A stretch of 64,000 bases of DNA from Annona cherimola (GCA_030490835.1 CM059975.1:48103174-48167173); one strand, 5' to 3'; shown: positions 33,563 to 45,936, counted from the first letter of the stretch. Program-made: numbers and translations. The notes: a model not told the origin generated them from the sequence alone.

Positions 33563-34996
33563 CATTTAGTTCCTAGACCAAAGAATCATACAGTCATTGG
33601 TACAAAATGGGTATTTAGGAACAAATTAGACGAAAGCGGTCTTGTAATTAGAAACAAGGCAAGATTAGTAGCCAAAGGGTATTCCTAAGAAGAAGGAATT
33701 GATTTTGAAGAATCGTATGCACCCGTGGCTAGATTAGAAGCCATACGCATCCTACTAGCATTTGCTTCTCATATGAACTTCAAATTGTTTCAAATGGATG
33801 TAAAAAGCGCATTTTTGAATGGTTATTTGAATGAAGAAGTATATGTTGAACAACCCCCTGGTTTTGAAGAAAAGGATCAATCAAAGTTTGTTTATAAATT
33901 AACCAAAGCATTATATGGACTAAAACAAGCACCAAGAGCTTGGTATGAAAGGTTAAATAGATTCTTGATTGATCATGAGTTTCAAAGAGGGAAAGTAGAC
34001 ACTACTTTATTCATCAAGTACAAAAATAAAAATATTTTGATTGTACAGATTTATGTGGATGACATAATATTCGGTGCTACTGATGAAAATCTTTGTCAAG
34101 AATTTTCTAAGATAATGCAGAGCGAGTTCGAAATGAGCATGATGGGAGAATTAAATTTCTTCCTTGGACTTCAAATCAAGCAACAAAATGAAGGAATATT
34201 TCTAAACCAGTCCAAATATGTCAAAGAAATGCTCAAGAAATTTGGAATGCAGAATAGCAAAGGGGCAAACACGCCAATGAGCTCTACAATCAAGATCAAC
34301 ACGGACGAAAACGGTAAAAGTATCGATCAAAAGCTCTACAGAAGCATGATTGGATCCTTGTTATATTTAACTGCTTCTAGACCCGATATCTTATTCAGTG
34401 TTTGTATGTGTTCTAGATTTCAAGCATACCCTAAAGAATCACATCTACACGCAGTAAAAAGAATTTTTAAATATTTGATAAAAACTGCCAATCTTGGACT
34501 ATGGTATCCAAAGGAGACAACCTTTGATCTAATCGGCTATTCGGATGCAGACTTTGCCGGATATAAAGTAGATAGAAAAAGTACTAGTGGAACTTGTTAA
34601 TTTCTTGGACATATGCTAGTTTCATGGCATTCAAGAAAACAAACAAGTGTTGCACTATCTACTGCGGAAGCCGAATACATAGCCGCCGGTAGTTGTTGTG
34701 CCCAATTACTTTGGATGAAACAACAGTTGAAAGACTATGGTATTGATTATGTTGATATTCCTAATAGATGTGATAATACAAGTGCAATTTGTTTGACTAA
34801 AAATCCTGTATTGCATTCTAGAACCAAACATATTGATGTGAGACATCATTTCATTAGAGAGCATGTTGAAAATCATGATGTGTGCTTAGAATATGTAAAA
34901 ATAGAAGACCAAATTGCTGATATTTTTACCAAACCTCTAGCCAAGGATTCATTTTATAAGATTAGGAATGATATGGGAATGATAGAGCTAAACTAG
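33563..34996 (+). pseudogene. pol: CopB reverse transcriptase and RNase H part of pol
   Basis: Same frame as the integrase part. RT motifs: [14 protein letters not shown] (motif A Asp), [24 protein letters not shown] (catalytic YVDD near 34052), then [13 protein letters not shown]. RNase [11 protein letters not shown] (Asp), STAEAEYIAAGSCC (Glu), CDNTSAICL (Asp) and an end of ADIFTKPL...MIELN, stop 34994. Two in-frame TAA codons interrupt it: 33686-33688 (GYS*EEG) and 34598-34600 (after SGTC). CopC has CAG at the latter site, so both look like Gln codons hit by C to T changes. Catalytic residues are intact. Confidence 0.93.
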
Positions 34997-35428
34997 GAAA
35001 AATAAATAAGAAAATTAAATTAGAAAATGTCAAGTCGATGAGTCAAGTCGACTCCAAGGACGCCAAGTTGACTCCGCCTCCAGAAGCGAAATCGACTCCG
35101 CTAGGATCGAAGTCGACTCCGCTAGGATCGAAGTCGACTCCGCCTCCAGGCGAAGTCGACTCCAGAAGGACCGAAGTCGACTTCGCCTAGGGCAAGTCGA
35201 CTCCGCGAGCGCGCGACCGTCCGAATTCCTTTTTTCTTCTCTATTTCTTTCCTTTCTTTTTCTTTCTCCCTCACTTCCCGCCAGACCAACTTTTTTTTTC
35301 TCTCCTCCGGCATACCATTTTTTCCGGCGATTCTCCAGTTGAATCCTCCATCTCCGGCTTCTCTCTCATTTTCTTGCCAATAGGCAGCCTATCACAACTC
35401 CATTTTCAAACCTCATATCTCATTCCAA
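34997..35428 (+). other. CopB spacer between pol and ORF2
   Basis: Non-coding. At 35031-35212 there are about nine AAGTCGACT-type motifs at short, uneven spacing, without the long outer arms seen in the LTR. A pyrimidine-rich stretch follows (35225-35320). CopA has the same layout. It could serve as the promoter, leader or splice-acceptor region of ORF2. The reverse-strand ORF at 35122-35313 is a shadow. Confidence 0.75.
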
Positions 35429-36997
35429 ATGGCCCCAAAGAAAGCCGTCTCAAAACCATCACAAAAGCCTGTGCCTAGACCTTCCAAATCTCTCACAGAG
35501 AAAGAAATTCCTAGAAAAGCTAGGACACCCGCAAAAAGGGCAAGAGAGGAACCCTCTACATCTACGGGCAGAAGAGTCTGATTCCAAGAAGGAACTCCAT
35601 CCAACACTGCGGGTCGTGAGGAATAAGCCCAAACCTCACAGAGCACACACTCCGGGGCAAGTAGAAGGGGCGCCGTGGCTGGAAAAACTCAAGTACTAAA
35701 GATGCCCACTACCTATTTCAGAACAGAGATCAATCATGGCCGATTCTACAAGAACTTCTATGAACGAAAGGTATTCATACCAAAAATCATAGATTTTAAA
35801 TTTTTAAAAGATTATGGGTCCGACATAGAAGACCTATTAGATTTTCAAGGATGGACCAAATTGCTAAAGGAGGATGACAGGGTCTATCCAGATCTTACCA
35901 GAATCTTTTACTATGAGTGGGATGAAGAAAATTTTGGTACATATGTCAAAGAAGTGGAAATGGATTTTGGAATCGGGTTAAATCCAAGCCAGACCAGAGC
36001 AATGAGTCATTTAGGACAAATACTTGGAGTCCCCTATGTTGAAGAACCTTTTCCTGAGGATCTCACAATGGATCAGATATACAATCAGCTCACCCGGAGT
36101 AACAAGTATCATCCGGGCATCAAATTTCTTCGATACATGGATTTATCACCAAGACTACGGGTTCTAAGACTTCTCATTGCCCACTGCATCTACCCAAAGG
36201 GCGGTGGAAGAAATCAATTGAACCCACAAGAAGCTGGGATCTTATGGAAAGTAACAAATAAAGTCAAGGTGAGTCTACCTAGATTGTTTCTAGAAGCCTT
36301 GGCGAGTCGAAAGGATAATCCGAGGGGAGTCCTTCCTTACGGCACTTGGATCACAAAGATCCTCGAACATTTTGAAGTGGACATTGAAGGCGAGCCATTC
36401 GAAGTGCTCAAGTCCACCAATGCAATCAACAAAGCACTAATCAAGAGGATGAAGATAAATGTGCTTGAACTCAGGTCCGAAGCTCCAGAAGAAGAGCATC
36501 GAGAAGACCAAGCACAAGCTGAGGGGGAGCAATCTCCCATGGCTTCACCTGCACGGGCCGCTTCTCCTCCATCGAACGGATCTTACTCTCCACAAGGGTC
36601 CGCTGCAAGAGAACGGGTGCCTCCCACCTCTTCTGAGGAGGTCACCCTAAGGGATCTCAAAGATGAAATCATTTCCATGAGGGCAGAAATGGGCTATCAA
36701 GAAAACCGGATGACAAGTCTTGTCACCGGTGTCCTTAATGCACTTGAAGATATGCATTCCCGACAAGATAGAATCGAGCGGGAAATGCGAAATATCCGCT
36801 ATCATCTTGCCTCAGGCCATCATAAGAAGAGACCCATGCCTGAACTCGATCCCTACGAGTCGGGTTCAGTTCATAGAGAGGCAACTCCCGATCACGCTTC
36901 TCTTGTTTACTCCTCGGCCCATCATTGTCCCATCAAACCTATTCCATATCCGATCTCTCAATTTCAATTCATCAAATCATTATTTTTGCTTGATTGA
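35429..36997 (+). pseudogene. CopB ORF2, SIRE-type extra ORF of unknown function
   Basis: Third ORF after pol. An in-frame ATG at 35429 begins a Lys/Pro-rich segment broken by TGA 35579-35581 and TAA 35624-35626. The remaining frame is open from about 35627 to 36997; its first ATG is 35702, giving a 431-residue protein. The N-terminal half (FYKNFYERKVFIP, GWTKLLKEDDRVYPDLTRIFY, VEMDFGIGLNPSQ) resembles the family often annotated 'putative plant transposon protein'. A Pro/Ser-rich acidic linker and a predicted coiled coil (about 36635-36815) follow. I see no signal peptide or membrane segment, so it does not look like an envelope protein. CopA and CopC hold remnants. Confidence 0.8.
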
Positions 36998-36998
36998 C

Positions 36999-37012
36999 AA
37001 AAAGGGGGAGAT
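36999..37012 (+). promoter_or_regulatory. Upstream polypurine tract, CopB
   Basis: aaaaagggggagat begins one base after the ORF2 stop. It is identical to the tract at 37393-37406, which adjoins the 3' LTR. CopC (45716-45729) and CopA (63427-63444, less perfect) also have an upstream tract. Confidence 0.6.
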
Positions 37013-37392
37013 AGAATAGATAGAATAGGAATTGAGTTGAAAGTTTTTTTTTTTTTTTTTTTTTAAGTTTTGGGTTGGGTACATTGTATTTAAGGTTTCA
37101 TTTATGCTTTAATTTTTGTTCTCTGTAATGAAACTTCATATATATATATGAAAAGATGTTTTATTGGTTTTTGATTGATATTATTGATATATTTGATAAG
37201 TGATTGCAATTTTTATACTCAATATATGGCTTGAAAGGTATTCAAGCATACTCTATGCCAAAATGACTAATATGTTCTCATTTAAACTCAAAACTCTAAA
37301 TTATATGTTCAAGGAATATGCTCTATTTTCTCAAATGAACATGTTTGAATTTTTTGAAAGGTATCAACTCAAATGAAGTTTTGTCAATCATC
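37013..37392 (+). other. CopB non-coding stretch between ORF2 and PPT
   Basis: No ORF. It includes a run of 21 T (37044-37064) and a tatatata run (37139-37148). The segment ending 'tcatcaaaaagggggagatt' is shared with CopC and CopA. Confidence 0.7.
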
Positions 37393-37406
37393 AAAAAGGG
37401 GGAGAT
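37393..37406 (+). promoter_or_regulatory. CopB polypurine tract
   Basis: aaaaagggggagat directly before the 3' LTR start TGATGG (37407); expected plus-strand primer site. Confidence 0.9.
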
Positions 37407-39152
37407 TGATGGAAACAATGTTCAAAATAAAACAAATTGACCAAGGATTGAGTTTTGATGATTAACAAGAACTAATTTGAGTATATATATATGACTAATA
37501 TGTTTGCCAAGTGTTTAAGGAAAGCAGAGAAGTCAAGTCGATCTTCGAGTCGACTTGAACTTCGACTTGGGAGTGAAGTCGATAGTGAAGTCGACTCCAC
37601 TAACGACTTCAAACAAGCCAAAACTGGACAAAGTTGAAAATGGAATTCTGACGAGTGAAGTCGCAGGCCAAGTCGACTCCACATACGACTTGGGTAGTCA
37701 AGTCGCATACGAAGTCGACTCCAGCATCGACTTCAAAGTACACAAAAATGTCCAGCGTTGAAATCTGTCTCCCGAAGATGACGAAGTCGCAGACGAAGTC
37801 GACTCCAAGTGCGACTTGGGCGAAGTCGCAAACCAGGTCGACTCCAACTTCGACTTGAGAAGTTTTGAGGTCTAAGCTGAAGTTTCAAAGCATATACAAG
37901 ACATCCATTTGAAGTTTCTCACATACAAATGAGATATAAAGACTACTCTTAAAGAGAAACTTAAGTTTTGAAGATCAAAGCAAGAATCTAAGTACAAATT
38001 CAAATCAAGTCTATCAAGCTCAAAACAGATCTTCAAGCTAGCTTCCAAATGGAGTAATATCCAAGTTGTGAAGACCAAGTGAGTCCAAAGCAAAGCAAGG
38101 AACATACATATATTGTGCAAGGACTCAAAGCTTTCAAATGGTTTGCAAGATTCAAGACATTTCAAGTGAGGATCAAGGCGTTTTTGCAATAGATCAAGCC
38201 AAGTCGCAACACAAGTCGACTTCAGGATCAACTTAAGTTAAAGTCTGAAAGCCAAGTCGACCCAAGTCTCAGACTTGAGTTTCTAAAGAACCCAAGTCGC
38301 AGGCCAAGTCGACTCCATGTGCGACTTGGAAACCAAGTCGCAGGCCAAGTCGACTTCATCTTCGACTTGGAGTATAACGGTCAAATTTTTGAACGTTGGA
38401 GTTCATTTATTGCACGCCAACCACTCCTACAACGTTCCAATCTTTCTCATCCTATAAAAAGACATTCAAATGAACGTGAAAAAATACATACTCACTACTC
38501 TAAGGATCATAGAGAGAAAAGAAGTGCAAGAAAGACTTTCAAATCCCTTTTCTCCATATTTGAGTGTTTCAAAGGAAGAAAGAGCTTCAAACTGCAGGTT
38601 GCTTCAACGATCATCATCCCAGCTGTCTTTGATTTCTTTCTCGAGCTCAATCTGTCTACACAAATCTGTAAAGTGTAGTTCTTGCTTATTTTTATTGTTT
38701 TACTAAACTTGATTTAGCTTGGATAGCTAAGATCAAGTGTATGCAAGAAGGGAGTGATTGGAGTGAGACTCATCACCTACTTGTGCATTGAGTTGTTACG
38801 CCCCCTAGAGCTAGAATCTAGAAGAGAGCAAGTGGCTCTAGTTGTATATGCCCCCTAGAGCTTTGAATCTAGAAGAGAGCGGTGACTCTAAGTGTATTCA
38901 AGGAATACATAGTGGAACCCAAGTCACAACGGAGTGTGAGCTTGGAAGAGTGGAGTAGGGAAGGTTTGCCCGAACCACTATAAATCTTGTGTTCTGTTTT
39001 CTATTACTGCGTTATTTTAATTTGCTCTCCATTAGCTTTCATAAGGGGATTAATTTTTGAAAGGGGTTAAGTTTTTGATTTACCAAAGATTTTTTAAAAG
39101 AACCCAATTCACCCCTCCCCTCTTGGGTTTAGCCGTCAACTCGGGACCAACA
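37407..39152 (+). repeat. CopB 3' LTR
   Basis: Same length as the 5' LTR (1,746 bp) and colinear with an offset of 9,092. Differences seen by eye include sites near 37685, 37740, 37768 and 37862, and several between 38426 and 39136. Ends CTCGGGACCAACA, followed by TSD cataa. Confidence 0.95.
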
Positions 39153-39157
39153 CATAA

Positions 39158-42100
39158 TTTTGTGCTTAATCATATGAAAATATTGATGAAATTAGGGTGA
39201 AAATCGATCATCACCATCAAAATCCAATGATGATTTCAAATGAGCATAACTTGAGCTAGAAAAGTCGGATTAAGAGGAAATTTGAAATGAATGGTTAAAA
39301 TTATGAGATCATTGTAATGAGAGACTTGGATTAAGCTAATGATGATGGGATCATGGTCACACGAAAATGGGTGTATATATTTGACTTTTTGCACCCATAA
39401 AGCAACTAGTATTTATTTTAAAGTTAAAGTGAATAATTAAATAATTAATGGCATAAATGAGGTGTCAAAAGGAGATAATTACACATGGATTTTATGAATT
39501 ACTTAAAATGACAAAATTCATGATAAAATCAAGTGATTAATGACATGATTTAATGGCTAATAGGCTAGCTCAAAGGAGCTTGAAGATGGGGCAACCTATG
39601 GACGTTCAAAGGGCTATTTATATGATATTTTTGATTTTTAAAAAAATGCAAAAATGGGCATTTAAATGACCTAGGCAGCAAGGGTGAGATATGGACGTGA
39701 TTTGGATTGATTTTTGTCGCAAGAAAATGTCATATGGTCAATGATAAGTGGACCCATCAAGTGGACAGCAACATGGAAGCTAAGTGATGTGTACGTTCAA
39801 GCTGTGTTTGGGATTTTTTAATGATTTTTCTTAGAAGCTAAATAGACCCCTAAATAAGCTCCTAGCTATGGGATTAATTTTCCATTAATTTAAAGATGCA
39901 ATTTTGTGGAAAAATTGTAAAAGGGGCAGCTGATATGGACGTTGAATGCATGGACAATAAATGGATAAAAGGATATGTGGACGACTAAGCTGTTATATCT
40001 GATTTTTATGATTTTTTTTAAATATGCTAAATGACCCCTAAGTAGGATATTAGCTGGGGTAATTAAATACCCATAAATTAAAGTGAATTGGGTGTGGAAA
40101 AATTGTGCAAGAGCTGCTAAAAAGTGGACGTCCATTGTGTGGGCAGATTTTGTCCATTAATGCATAGATTTTTGATGATTTTTTAAAGATAATTATCTAA
40201 TTTAAATGGAACATATTTTTCCATGTCATTAAAGGGGATAAATATTTTTTTAATTAAATGCTAAATGATGTGGCAAATGGGGCCCGCGAGGCTAGAAAAA
40301 TCAGCCATATATGAAGTGCACGTCCATATGTGTTAAAAGGGTTAGAGAGAGAAAAATCAAATGGGAAAAATTCCCAAGCAAGGCAGCAAGCACGTCCCCT
40401 TATTCTAGCAGCATGAAAGGGAGAAAAAGAGGAGAAAAAGAGAAGGAAAAAGGGGAAGAAATAAGAAGGATTGAAGATAGCAAAGTGGAGTTCAAGTATG
40501 ACTCAATTTATGTAAGTATACCTTATGATTTGAGTTCCTTAATTTTATGTTTTTCACCTCAACTTATGAGTCAAGAATTTGATTCATAATTAACTCTTAA
40601 ATAATGATTCATTATGCCCTTGATTAGGGTATTGATTAAGGATTGAATGAAAAGAATGAAAGCATGGGTTCAAGAGGATGAAAATGATGATTAGGGTTGA
40701 AAATGAGTTGATTAAACTAACTGAAATTTTCTTAAACTCCCATATGATGTTGCTGTTTTGATGCGTATTTATGCATACATGATGTTTCATGATTTAATGA
40801 ATTACATATGTTGATTTGGGCTTAAGTTATGAATTTTAGAAAGGATAAGAATTAGGGTTACATACATGACCCGATTTCCATGTTTTTATGATAAAAATGA
40901 TAAGTGAATTAGCCCAAAATATTTAGGGATGTTATGGAGGATAAAATACCCCATGTTTCAGTTATTTTGAGTTTCCAAAAGTATTTTAAAAGAATATCTT
41001 TAAATCTGATTTTATGAACATATGTTTGGACACGTTAAAACAGGTCAAATGGATACCCAATATGTGTAGGAATATTGTTGTTATGCAAGTCAAAAAATTT
41101 TGGATTTTAAATATGTGTTAATAACCTAAATTTGGGTTAAGAAAAGTATGATTTATGGCTGGAATTTATGGATTAGAAATTTTTTATGATTTAAGTATCA
41201 AAAGTGGCGTTGAAAGGATGAAAAACAGGTCCCAAAGTTTCTGTTTTGGAACCCTATGATGAATGGATAAATTCTGAAAATTAGACCCTAAATTAAGTGT
41301 TAATTAATGGGTTTAATAATGCTAGAATAATAGACAAGTTTCTGTGTTGAAAAATTTTAAGAAACACATGATCCATGTGTTGAGAAATGGACATGTATGG
41401 AGAGATAGGTATGAGAATATGGTAAATGGTTTATGTGAATTGTTAAAATGAAAAAATGCATGAAAAAGTAATGAAAAACATGAATTAAGGCACTGTTTTA
41501 GGAAATAATGATAATCTCAAAATTTGAGATTATTATATGATGCCTAAGTTATCAACTAGGTGCTTAAAATGAGCACAGTCGTATGAAAAGTGAAAAATTT
41601 GTTAAAAATGATAAATGGAGGTAATGAACCTCCAAATAATGATTTAATAAATAATTATTATATGTGTGCAAGTTTACCCTACATAAGGGTATTAAAAATG
41701 AATGAATGAATAATGTGATGTATAGGTTATGATACGTATGAATACCCGACTTGAAAGACAAGTGGGTTAAGCTAGATAGATTTATGTAGGTTGGAAAACC
41801 TAAGGGATGTAAGCACTTAAAAATGATGTGAATAAGTGAAATGTTATTTTCATTTATCTAGGCAAAGGCAAGAAAAAGAATGGAAGAAAGGGATTAAGGC
41901 GATCTCAGGTAAGCAAGCGAACTTTCCAAAATATTGTTTTCTTTCTATGTGATGATATGAGGTTTTGAAATGTTTATAATTATGTTTTGACGAATGGGCA
42001 AGCACAAGTTTTGAAAATGATGGCTTTAATGAAAAGTCACAAGTATTGGAAAATAACGGCTTTAATGAAAAGTCATAAGTTTTGGAAAAGGATGACTTTA

Positions 42101-42628
42101 AGGAAAAGCCTCAAGGTTTGCTTTATGAGAAGAAAACAATAGTTTTTAAGATAAATGTTTTATCACAAGTGTTGTCGTGGATTGAAAATGTTTTACGTTA
42201 ATGGATTAAGGAATTTGTTTATGGGAAAGCAATTTTTTTATGATGATATTTTCAAAGGAATTATGCTTTATGCCGATGATTTTAAGAATTTTCTTATAAG
42301 CAAGCAAGTTCTTTTCGATATTGTTTTCAAACATTTTTATAAGAAAAAGGGAATATTGTTCTTTTTCACAAAGCAACAAATGTAAATAAGTTTTGAGTTA
42401 ATCTTACGATATTTTGTAATAAATAATTATATTTATGAAAGAAAAAGGAAAACGAAATTTGATTTATGGAAAAAGATTAATTTTTCTACGTTAGGATATT
42501 TAAATATAAATGATGATTTGGACATAGTCCATATGTTTTGAAATGATATTCGAAAAGTTTTGATTTCCTCGAGATAAGGAAGTCTATGTTGAAAATGTCT
42601 TGAAAAAAGTTTATATGGATGTTGTTTA
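39158..42628 (+). repeat. Tek LTR E, middle segment
   Basis: LTR sequence between CopB and CopC. It contains the about 2 kb (39750-41760) that is missing from the solo LTR 23113-27040, including a purine-rich block (40415-40470). ORFs here (for example 40311-40589) have no family resemblance. Confidence 0.85.
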
Positions 42629-44327
42629 TGTTGGAAATATGTGGAAAATAAGCCAAGTCTATGTTTTCATGATTAACAAATCAATTTGAGTAAGTTTTGG
42701 TTACTAACATGTTTCTGGAAATGACTTAAGGTTATAAATTTGAAGAATATGAAGCATGGTAAGCCAAGTCAATTTCCAAGTCGACTCAGGCTTCGACTTA
42801 GGCCAAGTCGATCCCCAAGTTGACTCAAGAAGTGACTTCAATACGTCATTCCCTTCCAGAGTTGAAATTGAGAATGAGAGGTGCCGAAGTCGCATCCCAA
42901 GTCGACTCCAGCATCGACTTCGAAATGTCATTTCCTTCCAGAGTTGAAATCGAGAACGAGAACTGCCGAAGTCGCATCCCAAGTTGACTCCGCTTGCGAC
43001 TTGAGGTGAAGTCGCAGACCAAGTCGACTTCAGTCGCGACTTGGAGGCGTCATTTCTGTCCAGAGTTGAAATCGAGGAGCAGAGCTGCCAAAGTCGGAGA
43101 CGAAGTCGACTCTGCATGCGACTTGGGCGAAGTCACAGACCAAGTCGACTCCAGTATCGACTTCAGTTGGACAGGGCAGAAACTTCAGAAGCCAAATCGG
43201 GGATTAGATCGATTTCAAGATTCAAGACTCAAGGTTTGCAAATCATGGAGCTAAAGGACATCAAGCTAGAATGATAACACAGTGGTCCAAAGAGATATAA
43301 ATCAAGGAAGAAACATCCAAACCTGAAGAAACTCAAGAAAGCAAAGCATTCCAAGGATTTCAAGTTCATCAAGCAAACTGCCGAGGTGAAGTCGTACCCA
43401 AAGTCGACTCCACCTGCGACTTGGGTCAAGTCGAGGACCAAGTCGACCCAGACTGGAACTTGAAGTTGTTGCGAACAGGCAAAGTCGCACCCAAAGTCGA
43501 CTCCATCTGCGACTTGGGCGAAGTCGCACACGAAGTCGACTCCACCTGTGACTTGGGTCGCAACAATCGTAAAATTTTCTAACGTTGGCGCATTAAATGC
43601 GCGCCACCTACCTCCAAATGTTCAGATTCCCTCCACAATTATAAAAGGCATTCAATATGAACGAGGAGGGTAGCTGAGAATCATTGAATGTTCATAACTC
43701 CTATCTTCAAGAGCATTAAGTGATCAAGTCATCACAAAGAAGAAGAACTCCGAGTTCACACTGGCAAGAGCTTCTTATTTAATCATCAACACTGCTGTAC
43801 AAGTTCTTCTCTGCGTCAAAACTGCCTCTACACAACAGTAACGTGTAGAAACTTTCTTTTATTCTTATTACTGTATTGAACTTGTTTTAGCTTGGGTAGC
43901 TAAGAACAAGTGTAAGCAAAGTAGTGTGTGATTGGAGTGGAACTCGTCACCTACTTGTGCTGTGTATTGTTGATGCCCCCTAGAGCTAGAATCTAGAAGA
44001 GAGCAGAGGCTCTGGTTGTATATGCCCCCTAGAGCTAGAATCTAGAAGAGAGTGGAGACTCTAGTTGTATTCGTGGAATACATAGTGGAACCCAAGTCAC
44101 ACGAGGTGTGAGCTTGGAAGAGTGGAGTAGGGAGGTTGCCCGAACCACTATAAAATCTGGTGTGTTCATTTTTATTTCTGCTCTTTACACTATATTGTTT
44201 TCCACTTTGTTTCTTCATAAAGGGGACTAGATTAATCCGGGGTAAAGTTTCTGTTTAAGTTGGAAAATTTTAAATACCCATTTCACCCCTTCCCTCTTGG
44301 GTAATTGCCATTAACTCGGGACCAACA
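42629..44327 (+). repeat. CopC 5' LTR
   Basis: TGTTGGAAAT...GGGACCAACA. GTCGAC arrays at 42767-43175 and 43380-43560, TATAAAAGG at 43640. Lacks the 39 bp present at 46222-46260 in the 3' LTR. Several AAGTCG motifs are decayed to AAGTCA or AAGTTG here but intact in the 3' LTR. Confidence 0.93.
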
Positions 44328-45617
44328 AGTGGAATCCTATGCCCCGGTTGCTAGATTAGAAGCTTTTCGCATTTTACTAGCTTTTGCATCTCACATGAAC
44401 TCTAAATTGTTTCAAATGGATGTTAAAAGTGCATTTTTGAATGGATATATAAATGACGAGGTGTATGTTGAACAACCACCTGGATTTGAGGAGGAAGATC
44501 AAACTAAATTTGTATATAAATTAACCAAAGTATTATATGGATTAAAACAAGCTCCAAGAGCTTGGTATGAAAGATTAAGTAAATTTTTGATTGATCATAA
44601 CTTCCAAAAGGGAAAGGTAGATACCACTTTGTTTATCAAATATAAAGAAAAAGATATCTTGATTATTCAAATTTATGTTGATGATATTATTTTTGGTGCT
44701 ACTAATGAGATTCTTTGTCAAGAATTTTCTAAGCTTATGCAGAAAGAATTTGAGATGAGTATAATGGGGGAGCTGAATTTCTTCCTTGGACTACAAATCA
44801 AGCAACTAAATGAAGGGATTTTCATCAATCAGTCCAAGTATATCAAAGAAATGTTGAAGAAGTTTGGCATGAAAAACAGCAAAGGGGCAAACACGCCTAT
44901 GAGCTCAACAATTAAAATTGACAAAGATGAGAAAGGAAAAACAATTGATTTAAAATTATATAGAAGCATGATAGGTTCTTTATTATATTTAACTGCTTCT
45001 AGGCCTGATATATTGTTTAGTGTATGTATGTGCTCTAGATTTCAATCATGTCCAAAAGAATCACACTTGGTAGCTGTAAAAAGATTTTTCAGATATTTAG
45101 TAGACACTACCAACATAGGACTTTGGTATCCAAAGGGCTCTAATTTTTATCTAATCGGCACTCGGATGCGGATTTTTCCGGTTACAAAGTAGATAGAAAA
45201 AGCACTAGTGGAACATGTCAGTTTCTTGGGAACATGTTGGTTTCATGGTTTTCAAGAAAACAAACTAGTGTTGCTCTATCTACGGCGGAAGCCGAATACA
45301 TTACCGCCGGGAGCTGTTGTGCCCAATTGCTTTGGATGAAACAACAACTTAGGGACTATGACATGGATTTTAAAGATATAACTATTAAATGTGATAATAC
45401 AAGTGTCATATGTTTAACTAAAAATCCAGTATTGCATTCTAGAACCAAACATATTGACCTTAGACATCATTTTATTAGAGAACATGTAGAAAATCATGAT
45501 ATATGTTTAGAATATGTAAGAACAGAAGATCAAATTGCAGATATATTCACCAAACCTCTTGCAAAAGAATCATTTTATAAAATTATAAATGATATGGGAA
45601 TGCTTGAATTAACTTAG
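44328..45617 (+). pseudogene. pol: CopC RT and RNase H remnant
   Basis: Starts in the RT fingers at [20 protein letters not shown], with [10 protein letters not shown] and catalytic YVDDIIFGA intact. It is open to 45192, with the first codons read from the LTR end. A one-base deletion at about 45160 (before the Ser-Asp-Ala-Asp motif) shifts the frame into RNase H, which is open at 45234-45617 (STAEAEYITAGSCC, CDNTSVICL, ADIFTKPL, end MLELT). It lacks everything upstream of RT and has no genuine start codon. Confidence 0.92.
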
Positions 45618-45936
45618 CAAAGCACAAACTGAGGGGGAGCACAGGTTCAGGGGGAGCAACCCCACCATTCTCATAAAATTTTACCCACTCTATCTCAATT
45701 TTTTGATACATTGACAAAAAGGGGGAGAAGAGATCGGGATTTGAGTCTAAGTGGTTTTAAGAAGAGATCGGGAATTGAGTCTAAGTTTTTTTAACTGGTT
45801 TTAATTTTTTGTTTGAATGTTTTTTATTGTTTGCATGAGTATGTTAAAAACTTCAAAATGCAGAATTGGCATGTTTTTAAGACATTGAAAGGTATACACT
45901 CAAATCAGTTTTGCCAATCATCAAAAAGGGGGAGAT
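45618..45936 (+). other. CopC ORF2 remnant, two PPTs and spacer
   Basis: 'gcacaaactgagggggagca' at 45623 matches CopB ORF2 at about 36510, so most of ORF2 is deleted. A first purine tract lies at 45716-45729 and the LTR-adjacent PPT at 45923-45936. A short tandem duplication of 'gaagagatcggg(a)attgagtctaag' lies at about 45727-45790. Confidence 0.75.

Larger units (their letters stand above)
28315..39152 (+). mobile_element. CopB: full-length, young SIRE/Maximus-like copia element
   Basis: LTRs 28315-30060 and 37407-39152, each 1,746 bp, differ at about a dozen positions by eye (about 0.7%). Perfect TSD cataa at 28310-28314 and 39153-39157. The PBS for initiator-Met tRNA is at 30063, gag at 30109, pol at 31910-34996, ORF2 at 35429-36997 and the PPT at 37393. 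Order (PR, IN, RT, RNase H) and YVDD are copia type; the additional ORF after pol and the gag type suggest SIRE/Maximus. Under the often used rate of 1.3e-8 substitutions per site per year this would be about a quarter of a million years old (inference). Pol has three stops. Confidence 0.96.

Noticed and set aside
35675..36997. Envelope gene of a virus-like element
   Set aside because: No signal peptide, no membrane anchor and no Cys-rich ectodomain visible; resemblance is to a plant transposon protein family.
37044..37064. Poly(T) run as the 3' end of a reversed retroposed insert
   Set aside because: No target duplication or foreign sequence beside it; it lies in the Cop 3' spacer and is likely a simple expansion.
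40311..40589. 92-aa ORF in LTR E
   Set aside because: Purine-rich low-complexity LTR sequence; the corresponding place in the reverse LTR (20325-20395) is not kept as an ORF.
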